From positions 372,001 through 436,000 of the forward strand of contig OW818641.1 of the NCBI GenBank assembly GCA_942492925.1: a stretch of 64,000 nt of DNA, read 5' to 3'. The DNA comes from QZKY01 sp942492925. Lineage in GTDB: Bacteria; Pseudomonadota; Gammaproteobacteria; Burkholderiales; Burkholderiaceae_D. Positions within the stretch are counted from its first letter, which is position 1. Every line of letters starts with the position of its first letter. Positions 8,668 through 17,499 of this stretch are shown here, piece after piece. The translations under genes and the position numbers were made by a program. The notes beneath the pieces are model-generated. The model did not search any database. It was not told the origin of the DNA and was given only the letters and a program-made list of their open reading frames with translations.

Positions 8668-9117
8668 GTGAATTTCATTATCAACAATATTTTTTTAATT
8701 GGCGTGGCGGTAGCCTGCATCGTTTTGTTGTTGCTGCCCACGTTGCAGGGCCGCGGACCGCACCAATCGGTGTATATGGTCACGCAAAAAATGAACAAGG
8801 AAAGAATCGTTTTTGTGGATATCCGCAAAGATGAAGAATACGACACAGCGCATGTCAAGAATGCCATTCACATTCCGATTGAGGAATTAAAAGAAAAACT
8901 CGGTCGGATCGAGCGCTACAAGAACGAACCCGTCGTGGTGATATGTGCCAATGGCAAGCGATCTTCCCGGGCCACGGCCGACCTGAAAAAAGCCGGGTTC
9001 AAGGACGTTTCCAGCATCGAAGGCGGGATGAAGGCGTGGATTGATGACGGGATGCCGACGGAAGGCAGCGATGCCGAGGGCGAGAAGGGCAAGGCCAAAA
9101 AGAAAGGCAAAGCATGA
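8668..9117 (+). CDS. Membrane-anchored rhodanese-like sulfurtransferase
   Basis: A 149-residue protein with one N-terminal transmembrane helix (residues 4-24) and a single rhodanese domain (~35-135). The catalytic Cys93 sits in the active loop CANGKRSS; DIRKDEEYDTAHVKNAIHIP is the conserved entry strand and loop. The Lys/Gly-rich tail is short. The start is GTG, preceded by AAGG at 8657-8660. This is the YibN type, and the order rhodanese-grxC-secB-gpsA is known from other proteobacteria. It overlaps grxC by 4 bp (ATGA), so the two are translationally coupled. It probably moves sulfane sulfur; the acceptor is unknown. Confidence 0.92.
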   Translation: MNFIINNIFLIGVAVACIVLLLLPTLQGRGPHQSVYMVTQKMNKERIVFVDIRKDEEYDTAHVKNAIHIPIEELKEKLGRIERYKNEPVVVICANGKRSSRATADLKKAGFKDVSSIEGGMKAWIDDGMPTEGSDAEGEKGKAKKKGKA

Positions 9118-9377
9118 CCCCTCGCGTGGTGATGTATTCCACGGCCATTTGTCCCTACTGCGACCGGGCGAAGCGATTGCTGAAATCCAGAGGCGTCCAA
9201 AACATCGAAACCATCCGCATTGATTTGGATGAGTCCGCACGCGAAACCATGGTACAAAAAACCGGTCGCAGAACGGTCCCGCAAATCTACATTGGCGACA
9301 CGCATGTTGGCGGCTTTGACGATTTGTCGGCGCTGGACAAGGCAGGCGGTTTGACGAAACTGCTGACAAGCCGCTGA
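9114..9377 (+). CDS. grxC: Glutaredoxin 3
   Basis: An 87-residue dithiol glutaredoxin with active site Cys13-Pro-Tyr-Cys16, the cis-proline TVPQIYI motif and the glutathione-binding GGFDDLSALD segment. It reduces protein disulfides and glutathione mixed disulfides in the cytosol. The start codon overlaps the stop of the upstream rhodanese, which indicates coupled expression. secB follows 55 bp later. Confidence 0.96.
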   Translation: MTPRVVMYSTAICPYCDRAKRLLKSRGVQNIETIRIDLDESARETMVQKTGRRTVPQIYIGDTHVGGFDDLSALDKAGGLTKLLTSR

Positions 9378-9432
9378 AGCCACATTCAAGATTTATTAAA
9401 CACAGAAACTATTTATTTAGCGAAAGACATTC

Positions 9433-9885
9433 ATGGCTGAAAAACAACAGCAACCGACATTCCAGATCCAACGCGTATATTTGAAGGACCTGTCGCTCGA
9501 ACAACCCAATTCCCCCGCCATTTTTCTGGAGCAGGCGATGCCCGCCGTCGAGGTGGCCGTGAGCACCGATATGGAAACACTGGCAGAAGGCGTTTATGAA
9601 TCGCGCGTGACGGTGACCGTGACCGCGAAAATCAATGACAAAACCGCGTATCTGGTCGAGGGCAAGCAGGCGGGTATATTTGAAGTGCGCAATGTCCCGG
9701 AAAACGATCTGGAGCCTTTGCTGGCGATTGCCTGTCCGAATATTGTGTACCCTTATTTGCGCGCAAACATCGCCGATGCGATTGCGCGTGCCGGTTTCCC
9801 GCCCTTGCACCTCGCGGAAATCAATTTTGAAGCGTTTTACCATGAACGCAAGCAGCGTCAGGCTGCAGCAGAAAACCCCCAGTAA
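9433..9885 (+). CDS. secB: Protein-export chaperone SecB
   Basis: A 150-residue cytosolic chaperone that works as a tetramer, keeps preproteins unfolded and hands them to SecA. Family signatures present: FQIQRVYLKDLSLEQPN near the start, EGKQAGIFEVRNV in the middle and FPPLHLAEINFEAFY near the C-terminus. Length matches E. coli SecB (155). It lies between grxC and an SH3-domain gene, 35 bp upstream of the latter, then gpsA. The secB-gpsA neighbourhood is widely conserved. Confidence 0.98.
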   Translation: MAEKQQQPTFQIQRVYLKDLSLEQPNSPAIFLEQAMPAVEVAVSTDMETLAEGVYESRVTVTVTAKINDKTAYLVEGKQAGIFEVRNVPENDLEPLLAIACPNIVYPYLRANIADAIARAGFPPLHLAEINFEAFYHERKQRQAAAENPQ

Positions 9886-9920
9886 CCATCGATTGGACAC
9901 TCTCGAAGCGGAGGAATGGT

Positions 9921-10364
9921 ATGAAATGGCTTCGCGTATTGGCACTTCTCCTCTGCGCACCGGCTGCGGTCTGTGCGCAATCCTTCAATTACAAAGCGAT
10001 CGGTGACGCGCCCGCGATCATGTACGACGCGCCCACGCAAAACGGCATCAAGCGTCACATTGCGCCGCCCAGCATGCCGGTCGAGGTGGTGCATGTTTCC
10101 GGAGGCTGGTCAAAAGTACGGGATGTGACCGGGGAAATGACCTGGGTCGAAAGCCGTGTGCTGGGCACAAAACGCACGGTGGTAGTGACGGCAGACCGCG
10201 CCAAGATTCGCATGCGGGCAGAACCGCTGGCGCCTTTGACGTTTACGGCAGACAAAGGCGTCATTCTGGAAATTGCCGAACCGGTTTCATCCGGCTGGAT
10301 CAAGGTCCGGCACCGTGACGGACAGGCCGGGTATGTTCAGGCTTCCGAAGTGTGGGGCGCATAA
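9921..10364 (+). CDS. Exported SH3-domain protein
   Basis: A 147-residue protein with a signal peptide (about residues 1-20, cleavage near CAQ) and two SH3-like segments, the first around YDAPTQNGIKRHIAPPSMPVEVV...WSKVRD, the second around RAKIRMRAEPLAPLTF...GWIKVRHRDGQAGYV. This matches the bacterial SH3_4 (DUF1058) pattern, thought to bind peptidoglycan or peptides in the periplasm. The start has an excellent ribosome binding site (GGAGG at 9910-9914). It ends 12 bp before gpsA. Exact function unknown. Confidence 0.85.
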   Translation: MKWLRVLALLLCAPAAVCAQSFNYKAIGDAPAIMYDAPTQNGIKRHIAPPSMPVEVVHVSGGWSKVRDVTGEMTWVESRVLGTKRTVVVTADRAKIRMRAEPLAPLTFTADKGVILEIAEPVSSGWIKVRHRDGQAGYVQASEVWGA

Positions 10365-10376
10365 GGTATAGCAAAA

Positions 10377-11384
10377 ATGAAAATTACCATCATCGGCGCA
10401 GGCGCATGGGGGACCGCCATGGCGATTGTTTTGGCGCCGCGCAACGACGTGTTGTTGTGGGGGCGCCTCGAATCCGAAATGCGACCGCTTATCGACCAAC
10501 GCGAAAACACGCAGTTTTTGCCCGGCTTTGCATTGCCGACGTCGTTGCGTCTGAGTTTCAATATTGAGGAAGCGATTGCACATGTCTCCCTAACGTCTGG
10601 CGAACCGTCGTTATTGATCGTTGCTACGCCGGTGATGGGGCTGGGACCCACGGCGAGACTACTGAAAGACAAACCGATCCCCAACCTTGTTTGGTTGTGC
10701 AAGGGCTTTGAGGAAACCACGGGCCGTTTGCCGCACCAAATTGTCGCCAGCGAATTGGGCGAAGCGATTCCGATCGGCGTGCTATCCGGCCCGTCGTTCG
10801 CGCAAGAAGTGGCAGCAGGGATGCCGTGTGCCTTGACGATTGCTTCGCAATCGGCGGCGTTGTGCGAATTGACGACGGCTGCCGTACACGGCGGTAATAT
10901 GCGTGTGTATTCCAGCGACGATGTCATTGGCGTGGAAGTGGGTGGTGCAGTCAAAAACATCATGGCGATCGCCGCAGGCATCGCCGACGGATTGGATTTG
11001 GGGCTCAATGCACGCGCGGCCCTGCTGACGCGCGGGCTGGCGGAAATTACGCGACTTGGTGTGGCGCTCGGCGGCCGCTCTGAAACGTTCATGGGACTGA
11101 CGGGGGTGGGCGATTTGATTCTCACCTGCACGGGCAATTTGTCACGCAACCGCACGGTAGGGTTGGAGCTCGCGAAAGGCAAAACACTGGATACCGTGGT
11201 GACCGAATTGGGACATGTGGCCGAAGGCGTGAATTGCGCGCGGGCAGTGTGCAATCTGGCTGAAAAGATCGGGGTCGACATGCCGATCTCCAATGCAGTG
11301 GCCCGTGTGCTGTTCAATGGCGATTCGCCGCGCGAGATGGTGGCGACATTGCTGGCGAGGGACAACAAACCTGAAACGGCGTAA
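10377..11384 (+). CDS. gpsA: NAD(P)-dependent glycerol-3-phosphate dehydrogenase
   Basis: A 335-residue cytosolic enzyme that reduces dihydroxyacetone phosphate to sn-glycerol 3-phosphate for phospholipid synthesis. The nucleotide-binding motif GAGAWGTAMA is at 7-16, followed by the GPSFAQEVAAGMP segment. The catalytic lysine lies in GGAVKNIMAIAAGIADG, and NARAALLTRGLAEI is the C-terminal signature. Length fits the family. It is the last gene of the rhodanese-grxC-secB-SH3-gpsA run; its stop codon lies in the loop of a 13-bp perfect hairpin. Confidence 0.97.
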   Translation: MKITIIGAGAWGTAMAIVLAPRNDVLLWGRLESEMRPLIDQRENTQFLPGFALPTSLRLSFNIEEAIAHVSLTSGEPSLLIVATPVMGLGPTARLLKDKPIPNLVWLCKGFEETTGRLPHQIVASELGEAIPIGVLSGPSFAQEVAAGMPCALTIASQSAALCELTTAAVHGGNMRVYSSDDVIGVEVGGAVKNIMAIAAGIADGLDLGLNARAALLTRGLAEITRLGVALGGRSETFMGLTGVGDLILTCTGNLSRNRTVGLELAKGKTLDTVVTELGHVAEGVNCARAVCNLAEKIGVDMPISNAVARVLFNGDSPREMVATLLARDNKPETA

Positions 11385-11401
11385 CACGCGTTTCAGGTTT
11401 G
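11366..11401 (+). terminator. Hairpin at the 3' end of gpsA
   Basis: Perfect 13-bp inverted repeats at 11366-11378 and 11389-11401 (CAAACCTGAAACG and complement) enclose a 10-nt loop holding the gpsA stop codon. There is no long T run, only GTTTG, so intrinsic termination is uncertain. The stem may instead protect the mRNA 3' end. Confidence 0.55.
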
Positions 11402-11465
11402 TTGCGGCGTAGGCTAACTTGAGCGTCGCTCAAGTTAAACGAGCAAAGCGAGTGGCCGGAGCCAC
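11401..11465 (+). repeat. Dispersed palindromic repeat, copy 1
   Basis: Member of a ~60-bp repeat family found four times in this window, running from GTTGCGGCGTAGGCTAAC to GTGGCCGGAGCCAC with internal dyad TTGAGCG/CGCTCAA. It sits between convergent gpsA and hslU. A degenerate second piece (TTGCGACGTAAGCTGACTT) follows at about 11502-11535 and reaches into the hslU stop codon. Confidence 0.75.
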
Positions 11466-11532
11466 AATAAATCACCGTAGCGCAGCTGTGTTTCTGCCTT
11501 ATTGCGACGTAAGCTGACTTGCGCGTAGCTGG

Positions 11533-12870
11533 CTAAAGCACGTAGCGCGACAAATCCTCATTGACAGCCAAGGCATCCAGGCGGTCGTTGACGTACGCGG
11601 CATCAATGGTGATGGTTTGCCCCTGGGCGTCTGTGGCTGAAAACGAAATTTCTTCCAGCAGTTTCTCCATGACCGTATAAAGGCGACGCGCGCCGATATT
11701 TTCGGTGCGTTCGTTGACCGAAAACGCAATTTCGGCCAGTCGCTTGATCCCTTCATCGGCAAAAACAATTTTCACGTCTTCGGTGGAGAGCAGCGCTTCG
11801 TATTGCGTTGTCAGGCAAGCGTCCGTGCTGGTGAGAATGCGCTCGAAATCCGAAATCGACAGGGAATCGAGTTCGACGCGAATCGGAAAACGCCCCTGCA
11901 ATTCCGGAATCAAATCCGACGGTTTCGACAAGTGAAAAGCACCGGAAGCGATAAACAGGATGTGATCCGTTTTAATCATGCCGTACTTGGTGTTAACAGT
12001 CGTGCCTTCTACCAGCGGCAGTAAATCACGTTGCACGCCTGCGCGCGAGACATCGGCACCGCCGGTTTCGGCACGCCCCGTGATCTTGTCCACTTCATCG
12101 AGAAAGACGATGCCATTTTGCTCAATCATGGTGACCGCTTTTTGTTTGATTTCGTCGTGATTGACGAGCTTCTCGGCTTCTTCCTCAATCAAAACTTTTA
12201 TCGCATCAGGAATTTTCATTTTGCGTGAACGCTTGCGGCCGCTACCCATGCCGGAAAACATTTGCTTGATTTGCTCCGTCATTTCTTCCATGCCCGGGGG
12301 CGCCATGATTTCCATGGTTGGCGTAGGCTCAGCAACCTCCAACTCAATTTCCTTGTCATCCAGCGATCCTTCGCGCAGACGTTTGCGAAAGGTTTGACGC
12401 GCCACACCGCCGGACGTTTCTGGGGGTGTCGGGCTGGCGTTAAATCCGAAGTCGCGCGGTGGCGGCAGCAAAATATCCAGCACGCGCTCTTCCGCCGCTT
12501 CCATGGCTTTTTCGCGCACTTTGCGCATTTCCGCCTCGCGGGTTTGCTTGATGCCGATTTCCGCCAAATCGCGAATGATCGTATCGACATCGCGACCGAC
12601 ATAACCAACCTCGGTGAATTTTGTTGCTTCGATCTTGATGAACGGCGCATCCGCAAGGCGTGCCAAGCGCCGTGCGATTTCCGTCTTGCCGACGCCGGTC
12701 GGTCCGATCATCAAAATATTTTTCGGCGTGATTTCGTGACGCAATGGTTCGTTAACTTGCTGACGACGCCAGCGATTGCGCAAGGCAATCGCCACAGCGC
12801 GCTTGGCTTTGGATTGGCCAACGACATGCTTGTCGAGTTCGGCGACGATTTCTTTGGGAGTGAGGTTCAT
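11533..12870 (-). CDS. hslU: ATP-dependent protease ATPase subunit HslU (ClpY)
   Basis: A 445-residue AAA+ unfoldase that forms a hexamer and feeds substrates to HslV. Walker A GPTGVGKT is at 56-63, the pore motif TEVGYVGRDVD is near 87-97, Walker B GIVFLDEVDK near 250-260, and the sensor region and arginine finger (NIGARRLYTVMEKLLEE) are near the C-terminus. The chain ends in LSRYVL, the tail that docks into HslV. An inserted I-domain is present in the middle. Start 12870 is 11 bp after the hslV stop: a two-gene operon, hslV then hslU. Confidence 0.98.
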   Translation of the reverse strand: MNLTPKEIVAELDKHVVGQSKAKRAVAIALRNRWRRQQVNEPLRHEITPKNILMIGPTGVGKTEIARRLARLADAPFIKIEATKFTEVGYVGRDVDTIIRDLAEIGIKQTREAEMRKVREKAMEAAEERVLDILLPPPRDFGFNASPTPPETSGGVARQTFRKRLREGSLDDKEIELEVAEPTPTMEIMAPPGMEEMTEQIKQMFSGMGSGRKRSRKMKIPDAIKVLIEEEAEKLVNHDEIKQKAVTMIEQNGIVFLDEVDKITGRAETGGADVSRAGVQRDLLPLVEGTTVNTKYGMIKTDHILFIASGAFHLSKPSDLIPELQGRFPIRVELDSLSISDFERILTSTDACLTTQYEALLSTEDVKIVFADEGIKRLAEIAFSVNERTENIGARRLYTVMEKLLEEISFSATDAQGQTITIDAAYVNDRLDALAVNEDLSRYVL

Positions 12871-12881
12871 GAGGTATGTAT

Positions 12882-13418
12882 TTAATCCAGCGTTTCAATA
12901 ATGTGCGACATGTTGGTGTAGATGCACAACTCGCCTGCAATAGAGAGGGCTTTGGCGACAATCTCCGCAGGCGAAAATTCCGTATTGCGTTGCAATGCAA
13001 GTGCCGCCGATTGCGCGTACGACCCGCCCGAACCGATGGAGCCGATACCTTCTTCGGGTTCGAGCACATCGCCATTGCCGGTAATGATGAGTGTGGATTG
13101 CTTGTCGGCGACTAGCAACATCGCTTCCAAGCGGCGCAGGATGCGGTCGGTGCGCCAATCCTTGGCGAGTTCAACTGACGCCCGCATCAAATTGCCTTGG
13201 TGCTGTTCCAGTTTGGCTTCAAAGCGATCCAGCAACGTGAAGGCATCCGCAGTGCCGCCTGCAAAGCCGGCCAGCACGCGGCCGTGATACAACTTGCGCA
13301 CCTTGCGCGCGCTGCCCTTCATGACAATGTTGCCAAGCGTCACCTGTCCGTCGCCGCCCAGCGCGACAGTGTCGCCGCGCCGAACGGACAGAATGGTTGT
13401 GCCGTGAAATTGCTCCAT
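12882..13418 (-). CDS. hslV: ATP-dependent protease peptidase subunit HslV (ClpQ)
   Basis: A 178-residue threonine peptidase, the proteolytic core of the HslUV heat-shock protease. The nucleophile is the first Thr of TTILSVRRG (Thr7), preceded by a six-residue propeptide MEQFHG that must be removed; E. coli HslV carries only the initiator Met. GSGGSYAQSAA and the conserved SARKVRKL are present. The frame extends to 13460 but ATG 13418 gives the family start. It is the first gene of the hslVU operon and divergent from rep. Confidence 0.97.
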   Translation of the reverse strand: MEQFHGTTILSVRRGDTVALGGDGQVTLGNIVMKGSARKVRKLYHGRVLAGFAGGTADAFTLLDRFEAKLEQHQGNLMRASVELAKDWRTDRILRRLEAMLLVADKQSTLIITGNGDVLEPEEGIGSIGSGGSYAQSAALALQRNTEFSPAEIVAKALSIAGELCIYTNMSHIIETLD

Positions 13419-13619
13419 GGGTTCCTCGGGGAAGGTTATGGTTAGACAGAATGCTGCCATCCTACATGAATGGGGGCGCGCATGACAATTACAAGAGGAC
13501 CGTCACAAAAGGAGGAAATTAATTGCACAATGACAGATTGATTGGCCAATAACATTGCTATTCTTGGCACACAGTCGCTGGTACAATGCCCCGCTTTGTC
13601 AAAGCAGACGCACCCCCTC

Positions 13620-15674
13620 ATGCCGCACACCTCCCAAATGAATTCCCCGCAACGCGAAGCCGTCCGTTATCTGGAGGGGCCGTGCTTGGTGCTGGCCGGC
13701 GCGGGATCCGGCAAGACGCGGGTGATCACGCAAAAGATGGCGCACCTGATCGAAGCTGGGGGATACGAGGCAAAGCATATCGCGGCGCTCACGTTCACGA
13801 ACAAAGCCGCCGCCGAAATGCAAGAGCGTGTGGCGAAGTTGCTGAAAGATCCGCAACAGGCAGGAGACTTAACGGTATCAACCTTTCATTCTCTGGGCGT
13901 CAAAATCCTGCGTCAGGAAGCCAAAGAATTAAAACTCAAAAACAGTTTTTCGATTCTGGATAGCGCAGACTGTTTCGCGTTGGTGCAAGACCTTTCAGTG
14001 ACGACAGACAAGCAATTGATTCGTCGTACGCAAAATGCGATTTCATTATGGAAGAATGCGCTGTTGACGCCGGATGAAGCGGTGAAGCAGGCGACGGATG
14101 AAAATGAAGCGCAAGCGGCGCGCATCTACCGCAATTACTGCGCAACGCTGTCCGCTTATCAGGCGGTGGATTTCGATGATTTGATTCGCTTGCCGGTAGA
14201 ACTGTTCCGGTCCAATGAGGCAGCGCGCGATCGCTGGCAACGCCGCTTGCGTTATTTGCTCATCGACGAATATCAAGACACCAATGCTTGTCAGTATGAA
14301 TTGGTGAAACTATTGGTAACAGGCGTGGGCAAAAAGCCGATGTTCACTGCGGTGGGCGACGATGATCAGGCGATTTATGCTTGGCGCGGCGCAACGCTGG
14401 AAAATCTGAAAACCTTGCAAACGGATTTTCCCGATTTGAGGCTCGTCAAACTGGAACAAAATTACCGCTCCAGCACACGCATTCTGCAAGCGGCGAATGC
14501 CGTGATCGCCAACAACCCGAAGCTGTTTGAAAAAACACTGTGGTCCGATCATGGACAGGGCGATCCCATTGCGGTGACGGCCATGAACGATGAAGAGCAG
14601 GAAGCCGAGCACGTGGCCATGCTGCTGTCGGCACATCGTTTCGAACGGCGCGCCCGGTTTTCGGATTACGCCATTTTGTACCGCGGCAATCATCAGGCGC
14701 GAGTCATCGAACAAGCGTTGCGCAAGGAGCGCATTCCTTACACGATCTCTGGGGGGCAAAGTTTTTTCGATCGCGCCGAGATCAAAGACATCATCAGTTA
14801 TTTGCGATTGATTGCGAACGCAGACGACGATCCGGCATTCATTCGTGCGGTGACGACCCCTAAGCGCGGTGTCGGGCAAACCACGCTGGAAGTGCTCGGA
14901 CAGTTTGCCGGGCAGTGGCAGTGCTCACTGTTTGAAGCCGTATACAAAGGCGGCATCGAGGCGAAATTGCCGGACCGGCAGTTGCGTCCGCTGAAGTCGT
15001 TTTGTGATTTCATCAATCAACTCGAAGCGCGCGCGAGTCGTAAAGGGGCGTCGGGTCGCGGTGAAAATGCCGCCGCCGTCCTGGACGATATGATGAAAGA
15101 AATACGCTATGAAGCGTATCTCTATGACACGTTTGATGATCGCCAGGCCGTCGAGAAATGGCAGCACGTGACAGAATTCACGACGTGGCTGAAAGAAAAG
15201 GGCACCGGTGGCAAAACGGGAGGCGACGGCGAAAAGACGCTGTTGGAACTCACGCAAATGGTGGCGTTGATGACGATGCTGGAGGGGCGTGACGAGGCGA
15301 GCGATGCGGTGCGCCTATCGACTTTGCATGCCGCCAAGGGACTGGAATTTCCCCATGTATTCTTAATTGGGGTGGAAGAGGGCATCCTGCCGCATCGCGG
15401 CGATCCCGATGCACCTGCCGATGTGATAGCTGCGCGCATTGAAGAAGAGCGGCGGCTCATGTATGTCGGCATCACGCGTGCCCAGCGCAGTTTGCATTTG
15501 AGCTGGTGCAAGAAGCGAAAGCGTGCACGCGAACAGATTGTGTGCGAACCGTCCCGGTTCATCGCTGAAATGAAGCTTGATCACGGCGACGCCAAAGCGG
15601 CAAAAAATGAATCGCTTACCCCGCAAGATCGATTGTCGAACTTGAAGGCGCTGCTTGGTGCCACCAAGAAATGA
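13620..15674 (+). CDS. rep: ATP-dependent DNA helicase Rep
   Basis: A 684-residue SF1A helicase (3'-5') that clears proteins ahead of the replication fork. Walker A AGAGSGKTR is at about 26-34, motif II LLIDEYQDTN near 215, motif III VGDDDQAIYAWRGA near 245, motif IV LEQNYRSS, and motifs V/VI STLHAAKGLEFPHVFLIGVEEG and RRLMYVGITRAQ in the C-terminal third. Length is close to E. coli Rep (673) and shorter than UvrD (720), and the start resembles Rep. The frame is open from 13542; ATG 13620 or 13638 is more likely the real start. Confidence 0.93.
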   Translation: MPHTSQMNSPQREAVRYLEGPCLVLAGAGSGKTRVITQKMAHLIEAGGYEAKHIAALTFTNKAAAEMQERVAKLLKDPQQAGDLTVSTFHSLGVKILRQEAKELKLKNSFSILDSADCFALVQDLSVTTDKQLIRRTQNAISLWKNALLTPDEAVKQATDENEAQAARIYRNYCATLSAYQAVDFDDLIRLPVELFRSNEAARDRWQRRLRYLLIDEYQDTNACQYELVKLLVTGVGKKPMFTAVGDDDQAIYAWRGATLENLKTLQTDFPDLRLVKLEQNYRSSTRILQAANAVIANNPKLFEKTLWSDHGQGDPIAVTAMNDEEQEAEHVAMLLSAHRFERRARFSDYAILYRGNHQARVIEQALRKERIPYTISGGQSFFDRAEIKDIISYLRLIANADDDPAFIRAVTTPKRGVGQTTLEVLGQFAGQWQCSLFEAVYKGGIEAKLPDRQLRPLKSFCDFINQLEARASRKGASGRGENAAAVLDDMMKEIRYEAYLYDTFDDRQAVEKWQHVTEFTTWLKEKGTGGKTGGDGEKTLLELTQMVALMTMLEGRDEASDAVRLSTLHAAKGLEFPHVFLIGVEEGILPHRGDPDAPADVIAARIEEERRLMYVGITRAQRSLHLSWCKKRKRAREQIVCEPSRFIAEMKLDHGDAKAAKNESLTPQDRLSNLKALLGATKK

Positions 15675-15710
15675 AGCGCGTGCTATCGTTCCCTCGCGTA
15701 TTTGCCTGCA

Positions 15711-15920
15711 TCATATTTTTTTGGCGATCATCACCCAATCATTAACCGATAACCTGTGCACAGTTTGTTGGCCAGCTAACGGTTTTGGTTTGTCTTCAAT
15801 TTGAGGGTGGCTCGTGTATGCGGGATAAGCGCCCACTGTCAGTGCGCCAACGGCGAACGCGCTGCCACAAAGGCCGATCACGGCAAATGTTTTTGAGAGG
15901 ATGGATAAGGTTTTATGCAT
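15711..15920 (-). CDS. Small exported or membrane protein, unknown
   Basis: A 69-residue protein with a hydrophobic N-terminal segment (MHKTLSILSKTFAVIGLCGSAFAVGALTVGA) that looks like a signal peptide or single anchor. A short polar remainder rich in His, Pro and Lys follows. The start at 15920 is supported by GGAG about 8 nt upstream on the minus strand; the longer frame to 15953 has no such site. No family recognised. Convergent with rep. Confidence 0.6.
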   Translation of the reverse strand: MHKTLSILSKTFAVIGLCGSAFAVGALTVGAYPAYTSHPQIEDKPKPLAGQQTVHRLSVNDWVMIAKKI

Positions 15921-16119
15921 GGAATTTTCTCCAGTAACAAAAATAAAAAACAATCATTAAAAGCCAAACAACAGGCGGATCATAAAAATCAACCGGCAAC
16001 GAAATGAGGCGTCATGACCGTAAAAATAGGGTACGGAAGAAATGTGACCGCGATGTGAATCACAGGCGCTCTCTGACGTTAAAATGAGGACTTTCGACTT
16101 TATTGTTTAGGGGGCGGCT

Positions 16120-16326
16120 ATGAATGAGGCGCGTTTAATCGAGATTGAAATCAAGCTGACCCGTCAGGAAGATTTAGTGGAAGAATTAAACAAAACCGTC
16201 TTTCGACAGCAACAACGGCTTGATGACTTGGCGGAAGTGATTGCCGCGTTGGCGAGGCGGCTGGCCGAAGCAGGCATACAGGGTAACGAGCTATTGCCGA
16301 TCAACGAAAAACCGCCCCACTACTAA
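16120..16326 (+). CDS. slyX: SlyX family protein
   Basis: A 68-residue, mostly coiled-coil protein (heptads over residues 4-50). The family pattern is clear: IEIEIKLTRQEDLVEELNKTV then QQQRLDDLAEVIAALARRL, and the conserved C-terminal PPHY. SlyX proteins are about 70 residues and of unknown function. The start follows GGGGGCGGCT. The DUF2288 gene begins 4 bp after the stop, so they are probably cotranscribed. Confidence 0.92.
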   Translation: MNEARLIEIEIKLTRQEDLVEELNKTVFRQQQRLDDLAEVIAALARRLAEAGIQGNELLPINEKPPHY

Positions 16327-16330
16327 AACG

Positions 16331-16660
16331 ATGGATAAACAAAAAAAACATGACGAAATTCTGCATGCCAAGCTGAACCTCGAGACGGCGCAGATGTCCT
16401 GGAAAGACCTGGAACGCTTCTTTGCGTCAGGCGTGCTGATTTCGGTCGGCCGCGAACTGGATTTGGTCGATGTGGCGGTGTGTATTGCCAATGACGACAA
16501 GGAAGCGGTTGCATCTTGGTTAAAAGTCGGCAGCATCAGAAAAGTCAGTGATGCAGAGGCCGCTGCCTGGAATGAGAAAGAGACCTTGCTATGGACTGTG
16601 GTGGTCAAGCCCTGGATTCTGGTGCAGGAAGAGAAAGTCGTGCGCCCCAGCGTCCATTAA
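16331..16660 (+). CDS. DUF2288 family protein
   Basis: A 109-residue cytosolic protein matching the DUF2288 pattern: MSWKDLERFFASGVLISVGRELDLVDVAVCIANDD at about residues 22-56, then W-containing segments (VASWL, AAAWNEKETLLWTVVVKPWILVQE). Function unknown. ATG 16331 is 4 bp after slyX; upstream in-frame ATGs lie inside slyX and are not likely used. Confidence 0.82.
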   Translation: MDKQKKHDEILHAKLNLETAQMSWKDLERFFASGVLISVGRELDLVDVAVCIANDDKEAVASWLKVGSIRKVSDAEAAAWNEKETLLWTVVVKPWILVQEEKVVRPSVH

Positions 16661-16809
16661 TCTGGGAAACAACATGAAGATACAGCACCAGACGGGGTGT
16701 TTCGCCTGAGATAACGAAAAATATCGAAAGTGACACCGGTTTGGTGTACTCTATACCGCTTCAGGCAAACCGCCCTTTTGGCAACACTTAGCAAGGCAAC
16801 GAGAACCGA

Positions 16810-17439
16810 ATGAACGTGCAATTGACCCACCCGACGCCCTCCTCCCGCCCCTCTCACCGACTGGCCCGACTCGCTACCCTGGGTGTGCTGCTGGTTGCCG
16901 GCTTGCTTGCAGGCTGTTCCCGACCCGGCGATGAAAATGTCAGGCAGCTGGTAGAAGAGGCTTATGAATGCAAGCACATCGAAGTGGTGGAGTTCAATAA
17001 ATTTGATTCGATGTCTGGCATCTATTCCTATGTCGCTCAATACACTTTTAAGGTGCAATTCAAGGACGGCGAAAAGGGCGCCCAGAAGTACTTTAATGAA
17101 TTGTTCAACCAGATGGAGATGAAGGGTGACAATTGGGAAGGCTGGATGCAGCAGAAAAAAGTCGTGGACTATATAGGGGAAGAATGCTCTGAAGCCGGAC
17201 AAGTTGCGCTGGAGCGGATGTCGGAGGTCGTCGTCCAGCAAATGGCTGAAAAGAAAAAAACCGTCCAGATCCCGCTCTTGATGCCGATGATTGGCTGGGC
17301 GGAGTACATGCCTGGCAAACGAGGATGGGATATTACCGTCCGGCGCGACAGAGTCAATGGCGAAGCTGATCTGAGTGCGCCCATGAAGCCAGACGTGCTA
17401 ACGAAGAAGATCGCGAAGAAAAAAGCGCAAAAGAAGTAA
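16810..17439 (+). CDS. Predicted lipoprotein, unknown family
   Basis: A 209-residue protein with a long basic n-region, a hydrophobic stretch and a lipobox LLAGC (Cys at about residue 37), so it is expected to be lipid-anchored. The mature part has an ECKHIEVVEFNKFDSM segment with an aromatic-rich YVAQYTFKVQFKDGE strand, and a highly basic tail. Two further cysteines (ECK and EECSEAG) could form a disulfide. No family recognised. It stands alone and ends 11 bp before a strong terminator. Confidence 0.75.
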   Translation: MNVQLTHPTPSSRPSHRLARLATLGVLLVAGLLAGCSRPGDENVRQLVEEAYECKHIEVVEFNKFDSMSGIYSYVAQYTFKVQFKDGEKGAQKYFNELFNQMEMKGDNWEGWMQQKKVVDYIGEECSEAGQVALERMSEVVVQQMAEKKKTVQIPLLMPMIGWAEYMPGKRGWDITVRRDRVNGEADLSAPMKPDVLTKKIAKKKAQKK

Positions 17440-17450
17440 TTTGAACCAAT

Positions 17451-17478
17451 AAAAACGCCCCTTGATTGGGGCGTTTTT
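17451..17478 (+). terminator. Rho-independent terminator after the lipoprotein gene
   Basis: Perfect 11-bp stem (AAAAACGCCCC at 17451-17461; complement 17468-17478) with a 6-nt loop and a T run on the right. The A-rich left side also makes it usable from the minus strand. Confidence 0.93.
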
Positions 17479-17499
17479 CATGATAGGGCATGCGGCGCG

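Noticed and set aside
10337..11368. 343-codon minus-strand frame opposite gpsA
   Set aside because: Shadow of gpsA codons; Ser/Thr/Pro-rich with no domain, while gpsA is complete on the other strand.
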